Assembly: GCF_003863365.1 (NCBI RefSeq)
Contig: NZ_RQXT01000026.1
Coordinates: forward strand, 1-64,000
Direction of reading: 5' to 3'
Origin: Mesorhizobium tamadayense
Lineage (GTDB): Bacteria > Pseudomonadota > Alphaproteobacteria > Rhizobiales > Rhizobiaceae
DNA: 64,000 nt
Part shown: positions 59,667-64,000 of the stretch, piece after piece
Layout: every line of letters begins with the position of its first letter
Numbering within the stretch: the stretch's first letter is position 1
Notes under the pieces: generated by a model
The model's input: only the letters and a program-made list of their open reading frames with translations
The model's database searches: none
Told to the model about the DNA's origin: nothing
Made by a program: the position numbers and the translations under genes

Positions 59667-59915
59667 GTGCTTTGGGGCCTAATCGCCGTCGGCGGGATCG
59701 GCATTTTGCTCGGATTTCGTCTTCGAGCACCGGCGCTCATCGTTACGACCGCGGTGATTGTCCTGGTCGGCGCCGTTGCGGGCGGCATCGGCAGCTTGCT
59801 TGATTGGGACCGTCTGCTTTCGATCCTGCTTTTCGTTGTCACGCTGCAGGGCGCCTACCTGCTCGGCGTCTTCCTTGGCGTCGTGTGGCGTCGCGGCCTC
59901 ACCCATGAGCAATGA
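59667..59915 (+). CDS. Small inner-membrane protein, three transmembrane segments
   Basis: An 82-residue protein starting at GTG 59667 with AGGAGA upstream. Three hydrophobic segments fill most of it (LWGLIAVGGIGILLGF, LIVTTAVIVLVGAVAGGI, ILLFVVTLQGAYLLGVFLGV), and the tail WRRGLTHEQ is polar. No known family. The strong start signal and composition make it a likely real gene. Confidence 0.65.
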   Translation: MLWGLIAVGGIGILLGFRLRAPALIVTTAVIVLVGAVAGGIGSLLDWDRLLSILLFVVTLQGAYLLGVFLGVVWRRGLTHEQ

Positions 59916-60000
59916 CGGACCGCGGCTGCCGTGTTGTCGCCGGCGCCGGACGTATTCGACGCGGCCATGCCGCCAAGGCTCGCTGCCTTTCTCGCTGATA

Positions 60001-60101
60001 CATGTCGCCCAAAATTGCGCAGCGGTTTTGGGAGAACGACATGCATCAAAACAAGGACTTAAAGCGCGTCGCCTGAATCCGTTTCGCTGCGACGCGCTTT
60101 A
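60001..60101. repeat. RIME-like intergenic mosaic element with two large palindromes
   Basis: Two palindromes lie side by side. The first has CATGTCG (60001-60007) and CCCAAAA (60008-60014) pairing with TTTTGGG (60026-60032) and CGACATG (60037-60043). The second has TAAAGCGCGTCGC (60060-60072) pairing perfectly with GCGACGCGCTTTA (60089-60101). This paired-palindrome architecture and sequence match my recollection of Rhizobium-specific intergenic mosaic elements. It sits just downstream of the sugar transferase gene's stop (60103). Confidence 0.7.
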
Positions 60102-60102
60102 G

Positions 60103-60795
60103 TCAAGACGCATGATCGAATCTCATCACGGCGAAGACCGTCCGAATGAGAATGACGACATCGGCCCATATGGACCAGTTTCGCACGTAGCGGCTGTCGA
60201 TAGAGACGCGGCTGGGATAATCTATTGCGTCTCTGCCCGTCACTTGCCATAGGCCGGTCAGCCCGGGCCGGGTTCGAAGGTAATCGATCGCACAGGCGCC
60301 GTAACGTTGCAGTTCGTCGGGGACGACCGGCCGAGGGCCGACGCAACTCATATCGCCGCGCAGCACGTTGATGAGCTGAGGCAACTCGTCCAGGCTCGAC
60401 TTCCTGAGGACGTGCCCCAGCAATGTGATGCGCGGATCGTTCCTGAATTTCAAATTCTGCTCCCACTCCTCGGCGGCTTCGGGATTGCTCGCAAGATAGT
60501 TTGCCAGAACCTGCTCGGAGTTGGCGACCATGGTTCTGAACTTGTAGCAGGCGAAACGCTTGCCGTTGAAGCCGACCCGGGTGTGGGAGAATATCGCCGG
60601 TCCACCGTCGGTCACCAATATCAAGATGGCAACCACCAGCATGATCGGAGCGGCAAGGACAAGCGCGATCGATGCGACCGTCACGTCCATGATCCTCTTG
60701 GACCGGCCGCCAAGCGGGCGACGGTTTTGGCCGACGCCGACTCCGGGCCTGCGGGAGTTCATGTCAAATGCGCTGATTGTCATGAGTTTCGCCAT
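60103..60795 (-). CDS. Undecaprenyl-phosphate sugar-1-phosphate transferase (ExoY/WbaP-type)
   Basis: A 230-residue initiating transferase that puts the first sugar phosphate on undecaprenyl phosphate. One N-terminal membrane segment (IMDVTVASIALVLAAPIMLV) precedes the cytosolic domain with FSHTRVGFNGKRFACYKFRTM, SLDELPQLINVLRGDMSCVGPRP and RPGLTGLWQVTGR. ATG 60795 or ATG 60783 may be the start. It probably serves the whole cluster although it lies at its far end. Confidence 0.93.
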   Translation of the reverse strand: MAKLMTISAFDMNSRRPGVGVGQNRRPLGGRSKRIMDVTVASIALVLAAPIMLVVAILILVTDGGPAIFSHTRVGFNGKRFACYKFRTMVANSEQVLANYLASNPEAAEEWEQNLKFRNDPRITLLGHVLRKSSLDELPQLINVLRGDMSCVGPRPVVPDELQRYGACAIDYLRTRPGLTGLWQVTGRDAIDYPSRVSIDSRYVRNWSIWADVVILIRTVFAVMRFDHAS

Positions 60796-61253
60796 GGAAC
60801 ACGGCTGGTTTTACCACTCGACTTCACAGCGGCGGCTCGTTCTCGGCAAGAGCCGCAAAGGAGGTATCGGCGTATCTGGCGTTGGTACGCCCTTAGCCTG
60901 ATCCGCGCATTGCTGGCGCGGAGTCGATAGGCCTTCTGATCAAACGGCGTATCACAGGGCACCCTTTTTCTGCAGTAGCAGTTTGGGCAAGTTCGACTGT
61001 ATTGCGTGATCGACGAATTGGAACTGGTTCGGCACCGGCGGTCGAGAGCGCCGACTAAATTCGGGCCCTTACTCTCGTGGCGAGGATGCGGAGAGAATGT
61101 CCGGGGCCACTTTTGCCGAATGCTCAAGCCGGCAAAGCCGCCTGGCAATGCAACGCAAGAAATGCATGCGCGCGTCGCGTTCAGACGAGATCCGACGGGT
61201 AGATCTTCCGCATCAAGGAATGCCAGCCGGTCTGAGATTGGAGAGCACGCAAC
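60796..61253. other. Intergenic region with short spurious frames
   Basis: About 460 bp between the divergent sugar transferase and unknown-protein genes. A longer minus-strand frame (60780-61781) runs across it and into the next gene, but its composition and lack of domains mark it as spurious. Promoters for both sides are expected. Confidence 0.4.
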
Positions 61254-62327
61254 GTGGCGCCCATTCTGAATCCTTGGTCCCGTGACAGACCGACCGCTCG
61301 TCATGTTCCCGAGATGGACCGTGCGGAAACACTTGCTATCGCTCGCAGGCAAATAGCTTTGCTCGATCTCGATCTCTCCGCCCTCACCGTGGTCGTTGGC
61401 GCTGCAACGGGATACCAAGCGGTGGCTGCGACAGCCGCGGCGCTCGCCAATGCCGACCGTGTCATTGCACTCACGCGCGTATCCTCCAGACATCCGAGCC
61501 TGGCCCCAGCCGCAGATGCGACGGTGGCATTTGCCGAATACGCCAGGGTCGCCGAACGCGTGGAGGTGACAAACCGCATCGAAAGCCGCAGGTGGCAGGA
61601 CGTCGACATCATCACGAATTGTCCGCAAGTCGGGCCGATTTCCAGATCGCTCATCGAGCTCTTGCCCTCTCACGCGGTTGTTTCGCTCATGGCTGAGCCT
61701 TGGGAGCTTCGGCCAGGCGTTTTGGACTTTGAGGCCTGTGACGAGGCCGGCATCAAGGTTGCCGCTCCAAATCTCAGCCATCCGGCCATAGACCTGCTGC
61801 CGGAATTCGCGCGGTTATGCCGGCTCTTGCTTGACGATGCCGGCGTTGATCAGCGTGCCGTGAGTTTCGCCATCGTCTGCGACACGCCCTGCGCGCCTTT
61901 CCTCGAGCATATGCTCGGCGAGCGTGGGGCAAGAGTTGGTGTTTTTTCGCATCCGGTGCTCCTGACCGACGATGCATGGGAGGTGATCATTGTCGCGATG
62001 CGGCCTTCCGCCAAACCACCAATGGACATCAACAGCCTGGGCCGTATCGCCAGGAGATCGCGCCAGACGCTGCTGGTGCAGTTCAGCGGCGGGATCGACC
62101 GCTCGGCCGCCAGCTATTTCGGCCTCAAGGTTTGGCCGCCGAAGCGTCCCATCCGCGGCGAGCTGGGCCTGCCGCTTGAGATACTCGGAGCGGCTCCGGT
62201 GATCCGCAGACTGACCGGAGGCCTGAAAACCGCCGAAGCCGCATATCGCAATGCGGAGTTGGGGGGAGACAGTATCGGATTTCTCGTGAAGGCAGGCTTC
62301 GAGATGCTCGACCGGGAACATTCCTGA
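61254..62327 (+). CDS. Unrecognised Rossmann-like protein
   Basis: A 357-residue protein of unclear family. Residues 45-75 look nucleotide-binding-like (LTVVVGAATGYQAVAATAAALANADRVIALTR), and a second alpha/beta half follows (VSFAIVCDTPCAPFLEHMLGE). It does not have classical catalytic motifs I recognise. The start is GTG with a GGAGAG site upstream; ATG 61314 is an alternative. It lies between the sugar transferase and the LuxR regulator, so a polysaccharide role is possible only by position. Confidence 0.6.
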   Translation: MAPILNPWSRDRPTARHVPEMDRAETLAIARRQIALLDLDLSALTVVVGAATGYQAVAATAAALANADRVIALTRVSSRHPSLAPAADATVAFAEYARVAERVEVTNRIESRRWQDVDIITNCPQVGPISRSLIELLPSHAVVSLMAEPWELRPGVLDFEACDEAGIKVAAPNLSHPAIDLLPEFARLCRLLLDDAGVDQRAVSFAIVCDTPCAPFLEHMLGERGARVGVFSHPVLLTDDAWEVIIVAMRPSAKPPMDINSLGRIARRSRQTLLVQFSGGIDRSAASYFGLKVWPPKRPIRGELGLPLEILGAAPVIRRLTGGLKTAEAAYRNAELGGDSIGFLVKAGFEMLDREHS

Positions 62328-62483
62328 ACACCAGCCCGAGCGCATACGTATCAACGGCCGCGGGGGAGCATCCAGCTTCCGGACCTCAGATGGGAGCGGC
62401 GGACCTGAAAGAGGTCCGCCTCCAAATCGAGGCATTGGCGCCCAGAAGTTGTATTGCTGGGGCGCCAGGGTCCTGGGCAGCCT

Positions 62484-63239
62484 TCAAAGCATCATCTGTC
62501 TAAGCTTGTAGGCTACCTCCGTGCGGTTCGTGGCTTTCAATTTTTTCATGATGTTGCGGATATGGACCTTGACGGTGCTCTCGCAAAGGTTGAGCTCATA
62601 GGCAATTATCTTGTTAGCCTTGCCTTTCCTGAGCGCCTCCACGACCGCGGCCTCGCGCAAGGTGAACATGCCGGCAAGCGGGCGGATACCGTTAGCGGTC
62701 GAATGGATGATCTCGCGAAGCGCCAGCACGCAGCTGGCGGGCACGAAGATCCCTCCGGCGCGAGCGAGAGCAATAGCCTCGGCAGCGACCTTCACCTTAA
62801 CACTCGTGGGAATGTAGCCACGGGCGCCGCATTCGAGAGCTGCAAGTATCTCCCCTGGCTCGTCGGAATCCACCACGACGATTACGGGTACGGCTCCAAC
62901 TTTGGAGATGAGGTGCGCAAGTTCCGCCCGAACGCTCTGGTCGGTAACCTTTCTGGCCCCGAGAATAACGAGAATGGCGGATGGCTCGGCCCCGCCGGCA
63001 ACGTGCTCGATCTCGTCAAGAGATCCTACGGCGCTAACGCGCAAAGCGGGATTGTGTTCGATAAGCCCTCGAGCAAGGCATTCGCGCTCGAGTGCTCGCT
63101 TGTCGACAATTACGACCAAGCCCTCGGTCGGATGTCCTTCTTCGAGATCGGACGTGCTGAACCCATTCACGTCCGTCAGATGCCCGTTCTGTAACCCCGT
63201 TGCGTCCTTCCAAGAATCGGAAATTTGAGGATGTCCCAT
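62484..63239 (-). CDS. LuxR-family regulator with degenerate receiver domain
   Basis: A 251-residue protein. The N-terminal receiver-like domain (LVVIVDKRALERECLARGL) lacks the phosphoacceptor Asp: the usual Asp-containing strand reads ILVILGARKV. The C-terminal LuxR helix-turn-helix is intact (LTLREAAVVEALRKGKANKI-like, then STVKVHIRNIMKKLKATNR). The protein may bind a small molecule or act without phosphorylation. The start at 63239 has GAGAGGAG upstream. Candidate regulator of the exopolysaccharide cluster. Confidence 0.82.
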   Translation of the reverse strand: MGHPQISDSWKDATGLQNGHLTDVNGFSTSDLEEGHPTEGLVVIVDKRALERECLARGLIEHNPALRVSAVGSLDEIEHVAGGAEPSAILVILGARKVTDQSVRAELAHLISKVGAVPVIVVVDSDEPGEILAALECGARGYIPTSVKVKVAAEAIALARAGGIFVPASCVLALREIIHSTANGIRPLAGMFTLREAAVVEALRKGKANKIIAYELNLCESTVKVHIRNIMKKLKATNRTEVAYKLRQMML

Positions 63240-63891
63240 CGCCTTTACTCCTCTCCGCCGCTGACCTTGCTTGCTCCCCCTTTTTGTCTCGCGCCCTCGC
63301 AAAAGCTTGTCAGAGGCATGAACTGATACGCTCGTTTACCGTGTGTCGGGCGACTAGGTGCTTAACTGAGGAATAGATTCAAGGAGTAGTGCATACGCCG
63401 GCCCAACATACGGACGTATGGCATCCCCGCTCCATTGAGGTAATCCAGCCTCATATGCATACTACGATGCTGTGGAAAAGGCGCATTAATCCGGGTTAAC
63501 AAATTGGTAATTATATCTTAGGTGGCTAACATAGCCGAAAGGATGACAACCTGAAATTGCAGCGATGCCATCCGGCATCCTAAGGCTGCGCGCGAGCCCG
63601 CCTCGACCTGAGAGTGGAGATTTGCGATTTGGAGGAAACGGCGCCACACTTTCTAGAAAACCCATTGACCTCGGCTGCCAGTGTCCCCCACCCAACCGCT
63701 GCAGCCGGGGTTTTCTTTTTGGCCGCAGCAGCAGCCTTGTTCCCCTATTTTGGGCGCCTTAACGCCCCACAAACTTTCCCTTGAACCAGCCGTTCTCACC
63801 CAATCCGACTCGTGCATTGCATAAGGTGAACGGCGGCTTTGCGCCGCATATTATTGGATGCAATCGACGGTCTCACTTCATCATCTGACGG
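63240..63891. other. Intergenic region upstream of the LuxR gene
   Basis: About 650 bp without a convincing gene. It holds AT-rich parts near 63480-63525 and a small palindrome, CATAC-GGAC-GTATG (63407-63420). Promoter elements for the LuxR gene should be here. Short open frames carry no family features. Confidence 0.4.
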
Positions 63892-63924
63892 AAAAAGCCC
63901 CACGACTGTTTCCAGCCGCGGGGC
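63892..63924 (-). terminator. Intrinsic terminator of the gene at the right edge
   Basis: Read on the minus strand, a 12-bp stem (two G-U pairs) closes a GAAA tetraloop and is followed by a run of five T. The stem spans 63897-63924 and the T-run corresponds to 63892-63896. It lies about 28 bp after the stop of the partial gene, a textbook intrinsic terminator. Confidence 0.85.
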
Positions 63925-63952
63925 GTCGGGAGAACTCCCGGGAAACCTGTGG

Positions 63953-64000
63953 TCAGATGTTGGCAAGCAATTCGTTGACGCGGCTTTCCATGTCGGCAAG
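63953..64000 (-). CDS. C-terminal end of an unidentified gene
   Basis: The last 15 codons (LADMESRVNELLANI) and a TGA stop of a minus-strand gene that starts beyond the window, followed by a good intrinsic terminator. The tail is helical and of ordinary composition; it is too short to identify. Confidence 0.6.
   Translation of the reverse strand, partial: LADMESRVNELLANI

Noticed and set aside
60780..61781. 333-codon minus-strand open frame
   Set aside because: It crosses an intergenic region and the start of the unknown protein gene; its composition is not coding-like and no domain is visible.

Overview
The window looks like a high-GC alphaproteobacterial chromosome or megaplasmid, most probably from the Rhizobiales and Mesorhizobium-like. 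The evidence is a red-type (form IC) RuBisCO operon in the rhizobial order cbbF-P-T-A-L-S-X-E, a XoxF/PQQ methanol-oxidation block of the kind found in rhizobia, and a RIME-like mosaic repeat. No rRNA, tRNA, CRISPR array or intact insertion sequence was seen.

Layout. (1) 0.4-4.9 kb: five co-directional genes of the 'PQQ-dependent alcohol dehydrogenase system' ABC transporter (periplasmic binding protein, YVTN beta-propeller, ATPase, ABC-2 permease, small periplasmic protein). They resemble the lanthanide-utilisation (lut) transporter of methylotrophs. (2) 5.3-16.3 kb: divergent cbbR and the Calvin-cycle operon cbbF-P-T-A-L-S-X-E, a thioredoxin-fold gene and a phosphoglycolate phosphatase. (3) 16.4-28 kb: a class I cytochrome c, a NitT/TauT-type ABC transporter of unknown substrate, xoxF-xoxG-xoxJ and pqqABCDE. 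Blocks 1-3 fit together: XoxF with PQQ and a lanthanide oxidises methanol in the periplasm, electrons leave through cytochromes c, and the carbon, once oxidised to CO2 by enzymes outside the window, can be refixed by the Calvin cycle.

(4) 28-35 kb, all on the minus strand: a second NitT/TauT-type ABC transporter, a GntR/HutC regulator, a zinc alcohol dehydrogenase, a histidinol-dehydrogenase-like HpsN and an SDR. This is the gene content expected for uptake and oxidation of 2,3-dihydroxypropane-1-sulfonate (DHPS). Three closely similar AT-rich sites lie upstream of its three transcription units. (5) 35-37 kb: a Crp/Fnr regulator, a 20-bp tandem repeat and a small membrane protein.

(6) 37.4-63.2 kb: an exopolysaccharide and secretion region. 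It holds a Wzc-like chain-length regulator/tyrosine kinase, a specialised NusG, a nucleotidyltransferase-like/P-loop kinase protein, one glycosyltransferase, a Wza-like exporter, a type I secretion ABC protein and its HlyD partner, a sulfotransferase, a Wzx flippase, a large cadherin-repeat protein without a signal peptide (probable type I substrate), a Wzy/WaaL-like polymerase, a beta-helix protein, an ExoY-like initiating transferase and a LuxR regulator with a degenerate receiver.

Embedded in it, on the minus strand at 53.5-56.0 kb, is the most interesting module: an 80-residue twin-arginine peptide ending in Ser, a PF14907-type nucleotidyltransferase and a PqqD/RRE-HprK-like kinase fusion. 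Together they look like an uncharacterised peptide-modification system. The window ends in the last 15 codons of an unidentified minus-strand gene and its terminator.
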